From NCBI GenBank assembly GCA_050953005.1, contig JBMNLV010000002.1, forward strand, positions 61,326-125,325: a stretch of 64,000 bases of DNA, in the 5' to 3' direction. The notes beneath the pieces were generated by a model. That model searched no databases. It had not been told where the DNA came from and worked only from the letters and a program-made list of their open reading frames with translations. This stretch comes from UBA6115 sp050953005. Its GTDB lineage: Bacteria > Bacillota > Clostridia > Christensenellales > Aristaeellaceae. Each line of letters begins with the position of its first letter. Positions within the stretch are counted from its first letter, which is position 1. The position numbers and the translations under genes were made by a program. Below are positions 16,793 to 26,600 of the stretch, piece after piece.

Positions 16793-17011
16793 TCAGGCCA
16801 GTTTGTTGCGGATTTTGGTGGACACATACTCAATGAGCAATACCAGGATGACCAGGCCCCAGAGCATGGCGCCGGCGTCGCTCCAGCGGCGGTCCTGAAT
16901 GGCGAAAATCAGCTGGGCGCCGATGCCGCCGGCTCCGACCAGACCCAAGACCAAGGCGTTCTTGACATTGATGTCCAGCCGGTAGAGCACATTGGAGATG
17001 ATGCTGGAAAT
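16793..17011 (-). pseudogene. Phosphonate-type ABC permease (PhnE-like), C-terminal stump
   Basis: About 72 codons read from the TAG at 17012 to a TGA at 16793. It contains the permease signature LGLVGAGGIGAQLIFAIQ and a last membrane helix (MLWGLVILVLLIEYVS), typical of the end of PhnE/PtxC-like permeases, which are usually about 260-290 residues. No ribosome binding site or start lies in front; the upstream part is replaced by the acyltransferase gene at 17012. A relic of a lost phosphonate/phosphite importer. Confidence 0.65.
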
Positions 17012-17671
17012 CTACCTCCTTTTGACCACAGAGCCGTCCAGCTTGTGGATATGGTTCTCAGGCACCGTGCCGCGCACGCAGGCAGTGGGGTAGACGCTGG
17101 CGCCGCGCCCCAGGACCGTGCCCGGGTTGAGCACCGCGTTGCAGCCCACCTCCGCGTTGTCGCCGATCAGGGCGCCGATCTTTTTGCGCTGGGTGGGCAG
17201 CTGTTCCTGCCCGTCGCGTAGCACCACGGGCTGTTTGTCGGATTTGATATTCGAGGTGATGGCGCCCGCGCCCATGTGCGCCCGGTAGCCCAGAATGGAA
17301 TCGCCCACATAGTTGTAATGGGGCACCTGCACCTGGTCAAAGAGGATAACGTTCTTCAGCTCGGTGGAGTTGCCTACCACGCACCCGGCGCCCACCAGCG
17401 CGCTGCCGCGGATGTAGGCGCAGTGGCGTACCTCGCTGCCCGGTCCGATGATGCAGGGCCCGGTGACGGCCGCGGTGGGGGCGACAGTGGCCGTCCTGTG
17501 GATCCAGACCGCTTCCGCGGGGCTGTGATATTCCTTTGGGTCCAGGCCCGCGCCCAGGCGGCGGATGCAGTCGGCGATCCCATCCAGCGCCTCATGCGGG
17601 TAGGTGAAGCCGGCCAGCCATTCGCCGGCCAGCGAATGGGACAGGTCGTACAAATCCGTCACGCGCAGCAT
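17012..17671 (-). CDS. Left-handed beta-helix acyltransferase/nucleotidyltransferase-like protein
   Basis: 219 residues with repeated hexapeptides from residue 55 on (IHRTATVAPTAAVTG, CIIGPGSEVRHCAYIRG, VLGRGASVYPTACVRG), the left-handed beta-helix fold of GlmU-type sugar acetyltransferases. The nucleotidyltransferase domain of GlmU is absent; the N-terminal 50 residues are a short helical cap. The ATG directly follows the TAA of glmM, so the two are co-transcribed. The glmM link suggests an activity on UDP-GlcNAc precursors, for example N-acetylation of glucosamine-1-phosphate. The family is often annotated as GlmU-like UDP-GlcNAc pyrophosphorylase; exact substrate is not evident. Confidence 0.7.
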   Translation of the reverse strand: MLRVTDLYDLSHSLAGEWLAGFTYPHEALDGIADCIRRLGAGLDPKEYHSPAEAVWIHRTATVAPTAAVTGPCIIGPGSEVRHCAYIRGSALVGAGCVVGNSTELKNVILFDQVQVPHYNYVGDSILGYRAHMGAGAITSNIKSDKQPVVLRDGQEQLPTQRKKIGALIGDNAEVGCNAVLNPGTVLGRGASVYPTACVRGTVPENHIHKLDGSVVKRR

Positions 17672-19024
17672 TTATTGGCCCTCCACAACCAGGTTGTTTT
17701 CCTGCAGCGACGTGATGATGTCCTCCACGCAGCGTCTGCAGGCCTGGGTGGTATGCGCCTCGGCCATCACGCGCAGCACGGGCTCGGTGCCTGATTTGCG
17801 CACCAGGATGCGGCCGTCGTTCCCCAGAAATGCCTTGGCGGCCCGGATGGCCTCCTGCACCCGGGGATGGTTGAGCGCCCTGTCCTTGTCATTCACGCGC
17901 ACGCTTTTAAGCATCTGGGGGTATACCTCCAAGGGTTCCACCAGCTTGGACAGCGGCTGCTCCCTGGTAATCATCGCCTGCATGACCTTGATGGCTGTGA
18001 GCATACCGTCGCCTGTGGTGGAATACTTGCCGAAGATGATATGGCCGGATTGCTCGCCGCCCAGCAGGTGGCCGTTGTCGCGCATGCACTCGTATACAAA
18101 GCGGTCGCCCACATCGGTCTGCTTGTACTGGATGCCGATCTCATCCAGCGCCTTGTACAGGCCGAAATTGGACATGATGGTGGTGACGATGGTGTTGTCT
18201 GTCAGGTTGCCGCGTTCCTTCATAAAGCGGCCATACAGGTACAGGATGCCGTCGCCGTCCACCAGGCGGCCGTTCTCGTCCACCGCCAGGCAGCGGTCGG
18301 CATCCCCGTCAAAGGCAAAGCCAACATCCAGGCGGTTGTCCTTCACATACTGCTGAAGGTGCTCAATGTGGGTGCTGCCCGAATTCAGGTTGATGTTGGT
18401 GCCGGTGGGCTGGTTGTTGATGACATAGGTCTGCGCGCCCAGCGCGTCAAAAACGGCTTTGGCGATCATCCAGGTGCTGCCGTTGGCGCAGTCCAGGCCT
18501 ACCTTATAGCCTTGGAAAGAATGGCGCGAGAGCGAGATCAGGTAGCCGATGTACTGGTTGCGCCCGCCGTAGTAGTCCACAGTCTTCCCGATGCGGTCGC
18601 GCCTGGCGTAGGGGATGGACATGGGGTCGCTGTCCAGGTAGCTTTCCAGCTGCCGGATCACCGCCTCGTCCATTTTCTCGCCGACGCTGTTGAGCAGCTT
18701 GATGCCGTTGTCATAATAGGCGTTGTGCGAGGCTGAGATCATCACGCCGCAGTCAAAACGCTCCACCCGTGTCAGGTAGGATACGCTGGGCGTGGTGGTG
18801 ACGTGCATCAGGTAGGCGTCCGCGCCTGAAGCCGTGATGCCCGCGGCCAGGGCGTCTTCAAGCATGTAGCTGGACAGGCGGGTGTCCTTGCCGATGACGA
18901 TGCGCGCCTTTTTTTCCCGGCTGAAGTGATGCCCCAAAAAGCGCCCGATGCGCAACGCGTGGTCTACCGTGAGGTCAACATTGGCCTCGCCCCGGAAACC
19001 GTCCGTGCCGAAGTATTTTCCCAT
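17672..19024 (-). CDS. glmM: Phosphoglucosamine mutase
   Basis: 450 residues, normal length. Converts glucosamine-6-phosphate to glucosamine-1-phosphate on the way to UDP-GlcNAc and murein. Begins GKYFGTDGFRGEAN; the phosphoserine loop is GVMISASHNAYYDNG, the metal loop FDGDADRCLAVDE, the sugar-specificity loop GGEQSGHI and the phosphate-binding loop VRKSGTEPVLRVM. The frame is open to 19204, but ATG 19024 has AAAGGAGC upstream and starts at the family N-terminus. Promoter at 19176-19204 gives a leader of about 145 bases in which I see no known riboswitch. Confidence 0.95.
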   Translation of the reverse strand: MGKYFGTDGFRGEANVDLTVDHALRIGRFLGHHFSREKKARIVIGKDTRLSSYMLEDALAAGITASGADAYLMHVTTTPSVSYLTRVERFDCGVMISASHNAYYDNGIKLLNSVGEKMDEAVIRQLESYLDSDPMSIPYARRDRIGKTVDYYGGRNQYIGYLISLSRHSFQGYKVGLDCANGSTWMIAKAVFDALGAQTYVINNQPTGTNINLNSGSTHIEHLQQYVKDNRLDVGFAFDGDADRCLAVDENGRLVDGDGILYLYGRFMKERGNLTDNTIVTTIMSNFGLYKALDEIGIQYKQTDVGDRFVYECMRDNGHLLGGEQSGHIIFGKYSTTGDGMLTAIKVMQAMITREQPLSKLVEPLEVYPQMLKSVRVNDKDRALNHPRVQEAIRAAKAFLGNDGRILVRKSGTEPVLRVMAEAHTTQACRRCVEDIITSLQENNLVVEGQ

Positions 19025-19175
19025 ATATGCTCCTTTTGTACGATATCGTGTTGGAGAGAATGAATTCGCTCCCCGTTTTCTCCTTCCTGCCGCAGGCGCG
19101 GACCGCTCCTGAATACTGCGGGCTGTACAGGCTGACGCCCATGGGCGGAACGCGCAAAATGTGGATTGCATTTTA

Positions 19176-19204
19176 ATTATACAAGCTGCAGGGCAGGCTT
19201 GCAA
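19176..19204 (-). promoter_or_regulatory. SigA promoter for glmM operon
   Basis: Minus-strand TTGCAA, 17 bases, TATAAT. Confidence 0.6.
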
Positions 19205-19273
19205 GAAACGCCGCCAAGGCTCTCAACATGCTGCAAAAGCTTTCAAAACCTGGACTGCAGAAACTCTGTTTGG

Positions 19274-19302
19274 TTGACATCCGTACCCGAAATGTATATG
19301 AT
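19274..19302 (+). promoter_or_regulatory. SigA promoter for the flavinylated reductase
   Basis: TTGACA, 17 bases, TATGAT, about 65 bases before the ATG at 19374. The 349-base gap between glmM and the reductase holds this promoter and the divergent glmM promoter; nothing else was recognised. Confidence 0.75.
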
Positions 19303-19373
19303 ATATTATGGAAAAGTTTGTAAGTGTATGCTATCCCAACCGCTAAGGATGAAAAATGAAAGGAGAAAACCAA

Positions 19374-21488
19374 ATGAAGAAACGTCTCTCATTCCTTGTA
19401 GCTGCCTGTTTGGTGATATCCCTGTTAAGCGGGATCTTTGCCGAAACTCCGCAGTATGTACCGGGTACTTACGAAACCTCTGCCAAAGGGTATGGCGGTA
19501 ACGTAAACGTATCTCTGACTGTGGATGAAAAAGGCATCGTTGACCTTCAGATTGTTGGCGCTTCCGAAACTGAAAGCATAGGCGGAGCGGCGATTGAAAA
19601 ACTGAAGGAAGCGATTTTAGCCGCTGGCAATGCTGACCAGGTGGATGCGATCACCAAGGCTACCCTCACTTCCGATGCCGTCATAGCGGCCGTAAAAGAT
19701 GCTTTTATATTGGCCAAAGGCGGCGAATTGACCGCGCCGGCAGCAACCCCCGTTCAGGACGGCACCTTTACAGGCACTGCGCCCTCCTATCAAAGAAGCG
19801 GTCATGAGTCCAAGACCGTTACGGTAACAGCGACTTTCGAAAACGGAAAGGTAACCAAGATTGCCTCCTCTGATTACAGCGATACTCCCGGCATCGGCGG
19901 CATGGCTTTTGATGTCATGGCTGAGCGCGTAATCAGAACTCAGAGCCTGGGTCTGGACACCCTGACCGGCGCGACAGTTTCTTCTTCCGGTTTCCTCAGC
20001 GCCATGGGCAAGGCAGTGGCTGAGGCCGGCGGAAATCCGGAGGAATGGAAGAGCCGCCCGGTCGTCAAGCGCGCGCCCCAGGTCACTGAAATGAGCAGTG
20101 ACGTTGTGGTAGTAGGCGCCGGCATCGCCGGTCTTTCCGCGGCTGTGGAAGCCGCCACTCTGGGCGCCAAGGTAATCCTGGTCGAAAAAGAGGCGGTGCT
20201 GAACAGCTCCACTACACGTTCGGAAGGCTTTATTCAGGGCGCAGGCACCCAGTTCCAGAAGGACAACGGTGTAGAAGATACGCAAGAGGCTTTCTACAAA
20301 GACATCATGGAAGTTTATGGGCAGGAGCCCACGGTTGAAGCTGAGTTGATCGAGTATGCAACGATGCATTCAGCCGAGCTGATTCAATTCATGATTGACA
20401 ACGGGGTTGTGTTTGGACATCTGGAAGCTATCTCCAAAAACCCGCCGCGCGACGTTCCGCGCAACCACTGTGTGCAGGATGGCGGCAGCGGCATCACCAC
20501 CGCTCTTTACAAGAGCTTCCTGGACAAGGGTGGAATCGTCCTGTTAGGCACTCCTTGCACCCAGTTGATTACCGATGGCAAGGCCGTTATTGGCATCAAG
20601 GCTACAAACGTGTATGGAGATGACATCACCATCCGCGCGAAAGCCACGATTATGGCTGCCGGCAGCTATACGGCTAATAATGAGCTGTTCAAGCAATTGA
20701 ACCCCAAGCAGTATTTTGCTGCGGAGCGCGTATCCGGAAGCGGCACGGGCGATGCCTATTACTTGGGACAATCCGTGAACGCAGACATGCTTCATTTGGA
20801 TTTCGTACAGCAGATGTATTATTTCTACAGCAAAAACTTGTCCGGCTGGCCCAGTGTGATTCCCGGCGCTCCCCTGACCAGTGTGATTACCCCTGCTACG
20901 GATTTGATCTATCTGAGCGGTGGCGGCGAGCGCATTGCCAATGAGGATGAGTTCTGCTTTGATTACATCGACAAGAACTTCCACCTGGGTTATGACGAAG
21001 GTTGGGCGCTGGCTGGCAAGGCTTTCCGGGAAACCCATCCGGATGTCATCGAAATCGGGCTGACAAGCACCCTGACCTTTAAGGAAGGCGCCATGTGCTA
21101 TACCGGCGACACCATTGAAGAGGTTGCGGAGCAGGCCGGCTTGGATGCAAAAGTTGTACAGGCGACCCTGGACCGTTACAATGAGTTGTGCGACAAGGGT
21201 GTTGACGAGGACTTTGACAAGCCCGCCCAGTATATGGTGCGTGTGGACCCGCCTTACTATTTGCTGCGGATGCCCCTCATCCTTACCGATGGTTATGACG
21301 GCATGCGCGTGAATATTAACGCGCAGGTGATTGATACGAACGGCAACGTTATCCCCGGCTTTTATGCCGCAGGCAGCTGCGCTGTAGCGCAAATGAGCTC
21401 TGTACGCTACTACGGTTGCGGAACCTCCCTGTTGCTGGGCGGCGTTTACGGACGCGTAGCTGCGCAGCAGGCTGTTGCTGACAAGTAA
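19374..21488 (+). CDS. Secreted flavinylated fumarate-reductase-family flavoprotein with two FMN-binding domains
   Basis: 704 residues from ATG 19374 (GAAAGGAGA upstream). A Sec signal peptide (about residues 1-24) exports it. Two FMN_bind domains follow: residues 35-115, with DAITKATLTS at the attachment position, and 130-220, with the canonical ApbE flavinylation motif DTLTGATVSS. The first copy has Lys where Gly is expected, so its flavinylation is doubtful. Residues 245-700 form an FAD-dependent reductase (VVVVGAGIAGLSAAVEAA, C-terminal GCGTSLLLGGVYGR), like UrdA and other fumarate-reductase homologues. Expected role: extracellular reduction of an organic acceptor. The acceptor is not identifiable. 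ApbE is not in the window. Confidence 0.87.
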   Translation: MKKRLSFLVAACLVISLLSGIFAETPQYVPGTYETSAKGYGGNVNVSLTVDEKGIVDLQIVGASETESIGGAAIEKLKEAILAAGNADQVDAITKATLTSDAVIAAVKDAFILAKGGELTAPAATPVQDGTFTGTAPSYQRSGHESKTVTVTATFENGKVTKIASSDYSDTPGIGGMAFDVMAERVIRTQSLGLDTLTGATVSSSGFLSAMGKAVAEAGGNPEEWKSRPVVKRAPQVTEMSSDVVVVGAGIAGLSAAVEAATLGAKVILVEKEAVLNSSTTRSEGFIQGAGTQFQKDNGVEDTQEAFYKDIMEVYGQEPTVEAELIEYATMHSAELIQFMIDNGVVFGHLEAISKNPPRDVPRNHCVQDGGSGITTALYKSFLDKGGIVLLGTPCTQLITDGKAVIGIKATNVYGDDITIRAKATIMAAGSYTANNELFKQLNPKQYFAAERVSGSGTGDAYYLGQSVNADMLHLDFVQQMYYFYSKNLSGWPSVIPGAPLTSVITPATDLIYLSGGGERIANEDEFCFDYIDKNFHLGYDEGWALAGKAFRETHPDVIEIGLTSTLTFKEGAMCYTGDTIEEVAEQAGLDAKVVQATLDRYNELCDKGVDEDFDKPAQYMVRVDPPYYLLRMPLILTDGYDGMRVNINAQVIDTNGNVIPGFYAAGSCAVAQMSSVRYYGCGTSLLLGGVYGRVAAQQAVADK

Positions 21489-21517
21489 ATTATTCCATAG
21501 CCTGATAAGGTTATCCG

Positions 21518-21548
21518 GGGGCTGTCGGTGCATGCCGCAGCCCCTTTT
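21518..21548 (+). terminator. Rho-independent terminator after the reductase
   Basis: GGGGCTG / CAGCCCC with an inner CGG/CCG, followed by TTTTGTTT. Confidence 0.8.
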
Positions 21549-21643
21549 GTTTCTTCCGGGGTTTCTTCCGGACTATATTCCTTTGCTTTACATTCATTGC
21601 CGCATCCCGTATGATACCAAGGCGAGCATAAGGAGGACAGCGT

Positions 21644-22114
21644 GTGAAACGCAGGGACATCTGGATCATCGGCGCCGTGGCTGTTGTAGCGGGGCTGTTG
21701 CTGTTGCTGGGGCAGGTGGTCAAGCCCGCGCCGCCTGTTGAGACCCTTCCCACGCTGAGCATTACCAACGCCCGTGAGCTGGGCAGCGGCGGCCCGCTGG
21801 AGGATGCCAACAGCTACCTGCGCATCAAGCAGGGGCAGGAGTACTATCACCTGGTACCGCTCAACGGCCCGGGCCAGATTGTCATCCGCCAGGACAACGG
21901 CTGGGAAAACATTATCCACATTGACAAGGACAGCGTGGTCATGCACAGCGCCAACTGCTCCAACCAGGACTGCGTGAACATGGGGGAGATGAACCTAAGC
22001 AATATCGACACCCGCGTCTTCCAGCGCTGGATTATCTGCCTGGCGCACGAGATCAGCCTGGAATTGATGCCCAGGGAAGAAGCCCTGCGCCTGATGGAGA
22101 AAAGCGCGCCATGA
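21644..22114 (+). CDS. NusG domain II-containing membrane-anchored protein
   Basis: 156 residues from GTG 21644 with AGGAGG seven bases upstream. One N-terminal membrane anchor (IIGAVAVVAGLLLLLGQVV) and an extracytoplasmic domain with the conserved CSNQDCVNMG cysteine pair and a later ICLAHE motif, as in NusG-II proteins. Such proteins recur next to Gx-transporter and FMN-binding proteins in respiratory or electron-transfer loci of Bacillota. The stop overlaps the next gene (ATGA). It may take part in moving electrons or a cofactor across the membrane; no direct evidence. Confidence 0.8.
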   Translation: MKRRDIWIIGAVAVVAGLLLLLGQVVKPAPPVETLPTLSITNARELGSGGPLEDANSYLRIKQGQEYYHLVPLNGPGQIVIRQDNGWENIIHIDKDSVVMHSANCSNQDCVNMGEMNLSNIDTRVFQRWIICLAHEISLELMPREEALRLMEKSAP

Positions 22115-22662
22115 TGAGCACGCGCAACCTGGCCCTGTCCGGTCTGTTTGTGGCCATCATGCTGATTTTGGGCTATTTGGAAAAGATCCTTTCCCTGGGC
22201 CTGGGTTATGGGATCAAGCTGGGCTTGTCCAACTGCGTGCTGCTGCTGTGCCTGTACTGGTTTGGCATACCGGTGTCCGTGGTCCTGATGCTGTCCAAGG
22301 TCTTTCTGTCTTCTCTCCTCTTTGGCGGCTTTAACCCCATCAGCCTCAGCCTCAGCCTGGCCGGCGGCTCGATCAGCATGCTGGGGATGGCGCTGATGGT
22401 GTTTGCGGCCAGGGAAGTCAGCCCGGTGGGCGCGGGCGTGGTGGGCGGCGTATTGCACAACGTGGGGCAGGTGCTGGTGGCCGTTCTGGTCTACAGCTAC
22501 CCGCTGCTCTATTCCTACATCGCCCTGCTGGTGGCGGTGGGCGCGGTCATGGGGGGGATTACAGGCACCATCGTGGTGCGGCTCAAGCATTTTTTGCCCT
22601 ATGAACGCAGGAAGCAGTTCGGTTTTCTGTCCAAGAAGGATGAGGACCGGGCCGGCGGATGA
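22111..22662 (+). CDS. Gx transporter-family membrane protein
   Basis: 183 residues with about five hydrophobic helices (LSGLFVAIMLILGYLE, LGLSNCVLLLCLYWFGIPV, MLGMALMVFAAREV, GVLHNVGQVLVAVLVY, LLVAVGAVMGGITG). The GxGxKLGLSN and PxxLxLS segments fit the Gx_transp family, formerly mislabelled heptaprenyl diphosphate synthase component I. It overlaps the NusG-II gene by four bases, a pair that I recall from extracellular electron-transfer loci, where both are membrane components. Function inferred from that association only. Confidence 0.78.
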   Translation: MMSTRNLALSGLFVAIMLILGYLEKILSLGLGYGIKLGLSNCVLLLCLYWFGIPVSVVLMLSKVFLSSLLFGGFNPISLSLSLAGGSISMLGMALMVFAAREVSPVGAGVVGGVLHNVGQVLVAVLVYSYPLLYSYIALLVAVGAVMGGITGTIVVRLKHFLPYERRKQFGFLSKKDEDRAGG

Positions 22663-22687
22663 GCCGCCGCTCGTCTGCCGATACGGC

Positions 22688-22719
22688 AACACCTGCCACG
22701 TATCCGCAGCAGGTGTTTT
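22688..22719 (+). terminator. Rho-independent terminator
   Basis: Perfect AACACCTGC / GCAGGTGTT stem followed by TTT, between convergent genes. Confidence 0.75.
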
Positions 22720-22779
22720 AATATGAAAGCTCAAGGCCCGGCAAGGTTTTCCATACCCTCGCGGAAATGCCTTGTACCC

Positions 22780-23493
22780 TCAGGGCGCGTAGATGATATC
22801 GTCCCTGAGGCGGTAGATGGTCGCGCCGTGGCCCTTGCGGGCAAAAGCGTCCACAAACCAGTCGATCTTCTTGACCGCGTCAAACTGGATATAGCCGTAG
22901 CGCTTGCCGCTCACCGTCTTGCCCTTCATATTGGAATCCGTCCAGGTGACGGTGTCATCCTGCGCGTTGTAATCCGCTGTGAAGACCATTGAGTGGGCGC
23001 CCACGCCATAGTAGTAATTGGCGCGCATCTGGAAAAAATCTCCCCTTTGGGCCTGCTGCATGAAGGCGCGGGCCAGCTCGCGGTTTTCATCCTTGGTGAG
23101 GCCGGTGTCATAGCGGAAGGTGGCCGCGGCGTAAAACGGGTTGCCCTCGCTGGCCGGGATGTCTATCCAGGCGGCGCCATACTGATAGGGCTTGCTGTCC
23201 TTGGCGGGCAGGTTGTCGGGAATAACCAAAGGAACACCGGGGAACTCCGCCATGCGGAAGTCATCGCGGTTTTGGCGGAACATGTAAACGGTAAAGTTTT
23301 TGCATACATAGATGTCCCCTGAGGAATGCGCGGGCATGGCCCGGCCGCGGGACTTTTCAAACTGCGTCCTGGCAGTCATGATCATGCGGTCAATCAGGTC
23401 CTCGCGCGGGCTCTTGTCCGCGGTTTCCTTGCTTTGAATGATGAGCGGCAGCAGCATCATCAGGATCAGCAAACAGGCGAATAGTCGTTTCAA
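22780..23493 (-). CDS. Secreted protein, possible cysteine amidase
   Basis: 237 residues. Start is TTG at 23493 with AAAAGGAGC upstream. An N-terminal signal sequence or anchor (LFACLLILMMLLPLII) precedes an extracytoplasmic domain. I do not recognise the family with certainty. The order Cys (YVCKNFTVYMF, near residue 65), His (GVGAHSMVF) and Asp/Asn (WTDSNMKG) is that of papain-fold NlpC/P60 or CHAP enzymes, which cleave murein peptides. This is a residue-order argument only. Single gene, convergent with the Gx transporter. Confidence 0.5.
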   Translation of the reverse strand: MKRLFACLLILMMLLPLIIQSKETADKSPREDLIDRMIMTARTQFEKSRGRAMPAHSSGDIYVCKNFTVYMFRQNRDDFRMAEFPGVPLVIPDNLPAKDSKPYQYGAAWIDIPASEGNPFYAAATFRYDTGLTKDENRELARAFMQQAQRGDFFQMRANYYYGVGAHSMVFTADYNAQDDTVTWTDSNMKGKTVSGKRYGYIQFDAVKKIDWFVDAFARKGHGATIYRLRDDIIYAP

Positions 23494-23641
23494 GGCAATC
23501 GCTCCTTTTATCGTTTGTTCAGGGGCAACCCGGCTTGCGGGCCGCGCCCTGATTGTACCCCAGACGCCTGAAAAGTGAAACCTTATCCTCTATTCACCGC
23601 CGGGACAGCGCGTGGTATACTGATGTGGACGGGAGGATGCC

Positions 23642-26600
23642 ATGCTTCAAATCATCACCGGCCTGGGCGGCCCGCTGTGGGACAAGGCGGCCCGGACGCT
23701 TAAAGTTTCATACGCCCGGGGGCGTCAATCCCTGCTGCTGGTGCCTGAGCAAATGACCCTGCAAGCTGAGCGCGACATGCTTGGCGTCCTTGAGAGCAAG
23801 GGCTTTTTTCGCTTGCAGGTACTCTCGCCCTCGCGTTTGGCCACCCGGGTTTTTGACCGTCTGGGCCGTGGTGAGCGGGTGATGATTGACGAGCGCGGGC
23901 AGGCCATGATGCTGGCGCGGACCATCTGGTCGCTGCGCGATGAGCTGCGCTACTATGGTTCCTCCCGCGGCCGCCCCGGCTTTGTGCGCAAGCTGGCAGA
24001 GGCCATCAGCGAATTCAAGGCGGCCGGGCTGAGCGCGCGGGACCTGGCGCAATGGCTGGATGGGCAGGAGGATGAGCATGTCAAGCTGCGCGATCTGGCG
24101 GCGCTGTACGATGCCTATGAGCGAAGCATGGCCGGGCAGCTTGCTGACCGTGAGGACAGGGATTTTGAGATGCTGCGCCGGCTGGAGGCCGGGCGGCTGT
24201 TTGCCGGCCATGATGTGGTGGTGCATGGCTTTGACCTGCTCACCCCGCCGCTGATTCGCCTGATCTGCGTTCTGGCGGGGCAGGCGGACAGCCTGATGGT
24301 GACCCTGGTGATAGACAGGGAGGCGGATCCGGACGGCAGCGCCTTCGGGCCGGTTCATCGCAGCGTTTCACATCTTCAGGAGGATCTGGACGCCCTGGGC
24401 TTGCCCTGGACGCAGCGCAGCCTGCCTGAGCGGCCGCAGCCGCGCTCGGCCGCGCTGGAGCATCTGCGCAAGCAGCTTTTGCGGCTGCGGCCGGCACCAT
24501 TTGAAGGCTTCCCCGAGGGCTTGCGGCTGTACGCGGGCAAGACCCCGTATGAGGAGGTCCGCCGTGTCGCGCAGTTGATTCATGACCAGCTCTCCCGCGG
24601 GGATGATCCGCGCGGCATCGCGGTCTACTATGCACAGGACAGTTACGCGGCTTTGCTTCCCGGCGTGCTGCGGGATTATGGCATTCCGCATTTTGTAGCC
24701 GACAAGCAGCCCATCCTGGCCCAGGCGCTGGTGCGCTGCCTGCTGGACGCGCTGCGCTGCATCCAAAACGCGGCCTGGCGGCCTGCCGATGTGTACAGCT
24801 ACCTTAAATCGCCTTATTCGCCCCTTATGGGACCTGAGGCCTGGCAGCTTGAGAATTACGGCCGCGCCTATGGCATCCGTGGCCGGATGTGGACCCGGGC
24901 TTTCACCCGCGGTCAGGAAGAGGAACGTCAGGCGGCGGAGGAACTGCGCCGGCGCGCCATCACGCCGGTGGACAGGATGCGCGAGGGTTTGTTCAAGGCG
25001 CGCAGCGCGGCGGCTTCAATCCGGGCAGTGCTTCAGTTCCTTGAGGATATCAAAGCGGAGCAGACCGTTCAGGAGCTGGACGCGCAGCTTCAAGCGCAGG
25101 GCCTCTTGGAGGAAGCCCAGCGTGAGCGCCAGGTCTGGGAACAGCTCATGGGCCTGTTCGAGCAGATGGATCAGCTGCTGGGAGCCCAGCGCATCCCCCT
25201 GGGCCGTTTTGCCGAATGGCTGGAGGCCGGGCTGTCCATGACCATGCTGTCCGCCGTTCCCCCCCTGCAGCACAGCGTTCAGGCCGGCGAGTTGGGTCAG
25301 CTCATGGCGCGCGAGCCTCACAGCGTATACATCCTCGGGCTTAACAACGGCGTGCTCAGCGTCAGCGAGGACAGCCTGCTGGCGGACGGGGAGCGTGAGC
25401 GGGTGGCCGGCGGCCTGAAAACTCGGTTGAATCTGCCCTTGTCCGAGCGGGAGGGCATCCGCCAGCTGGACTGGTGGAAGGCAGCCTCGGCAGCTGCTTT
25501 TCGCCTGCACCTGAGCTACGCGCTGTCTGACGATCAGGGGACGGCGCTGGCGCCGCTGATCGAGTTGATCCGCGTCAAGCGCGTGTTTCCTCAATTGATG
25601 GAAGAGGGCGGCGTGCTCAGCGCGCTGAGGGAACCGCTGCCGGCGACCCCTGAGATGGCGCTGGACGAGCTGGCTTTGCGCCTGACCGCGGGCGACCTGG
25701 ACATGCCTTGGCGGCAGGCCTGGGCCTGGCTGCTCTCTTCACCTGTCTGGCAGACACACGCGCGCGCCATCCTGGCGGCTGCCCTGGGCGACGGTCTGCC
25801 GCAATCGGAGCTGTCCCCACAGGCGGCGCGGGTCTTCCGCCGGGATGACGTGGTCTCTGTCTCGCGGCTGGAAAGCTACGCCGGATGCCCTTTCCGCCAT
25901 TTTGTGGCTTACGGCTTATCCCCTGTGGAACGCGAGGAATGGGCGCTGGAAGCCCGGGACCTGGGCACCTTCTACCACGCGGCCATGGATGGCTTTGTCC
26001 GCCTGGTTAAGGATGACCCGTCCTGGCGCGGGATGAACCGTGAGCAGGCGCAGCAGAAGATGGACTGCGTGCTGGAAGATTTGACCCGGGGTTGGGAGGA
26101 TGCCCCCTGGGCGGACACGCCCCGCGCCCGGCATGCGGCCCGGAGCGCTACGGGCATCTGCCGCCGCATGGCCTGGGCGCTGACCGAGGGCCGCGCGGTA
26201 TCCGGCTTTGCGCCCTGGGGCAGCGAGTTGCGCTTTGGCCCGAACGAGGGTCTGCCCGCCCTGGAAATCCACCTGGAGGGTGGCAACATCCTGCGCTTGC
26301 GCGGTACCATCGACCGCGTGGATACCGCTGTGCTGGATGACAGGCTGACCCTGGTGCGTGTCATCGACTACAAATCAGGTTATAATGAACTCTCCGGCGG
26401 CGATCTGGAGGCCGGGGTGCAGCTGCAGCTGATGCTGTACCTGCGTACCGCGCTGGATCTGCTCTCGGGCAGCCTGCCGGCCGGGGCGTTTTATCAGCGC
26501 CTGGCAGACCCCCTGGTCACGGCCTCGGATGAGGAACAAGCTATCCGTAAGGGGCAGGAAGCCCTGCGCCTGGAGGGCGTTCTGCTGGAGGAGCCCCGGG

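Noticed and set aside
16793..16990. Small independent membrane protein of 65 residues
   Set aside because: The frame continues upstream of the proposed start and is recognisably the end of a PhnE-type permease, so it is a truncated gene.
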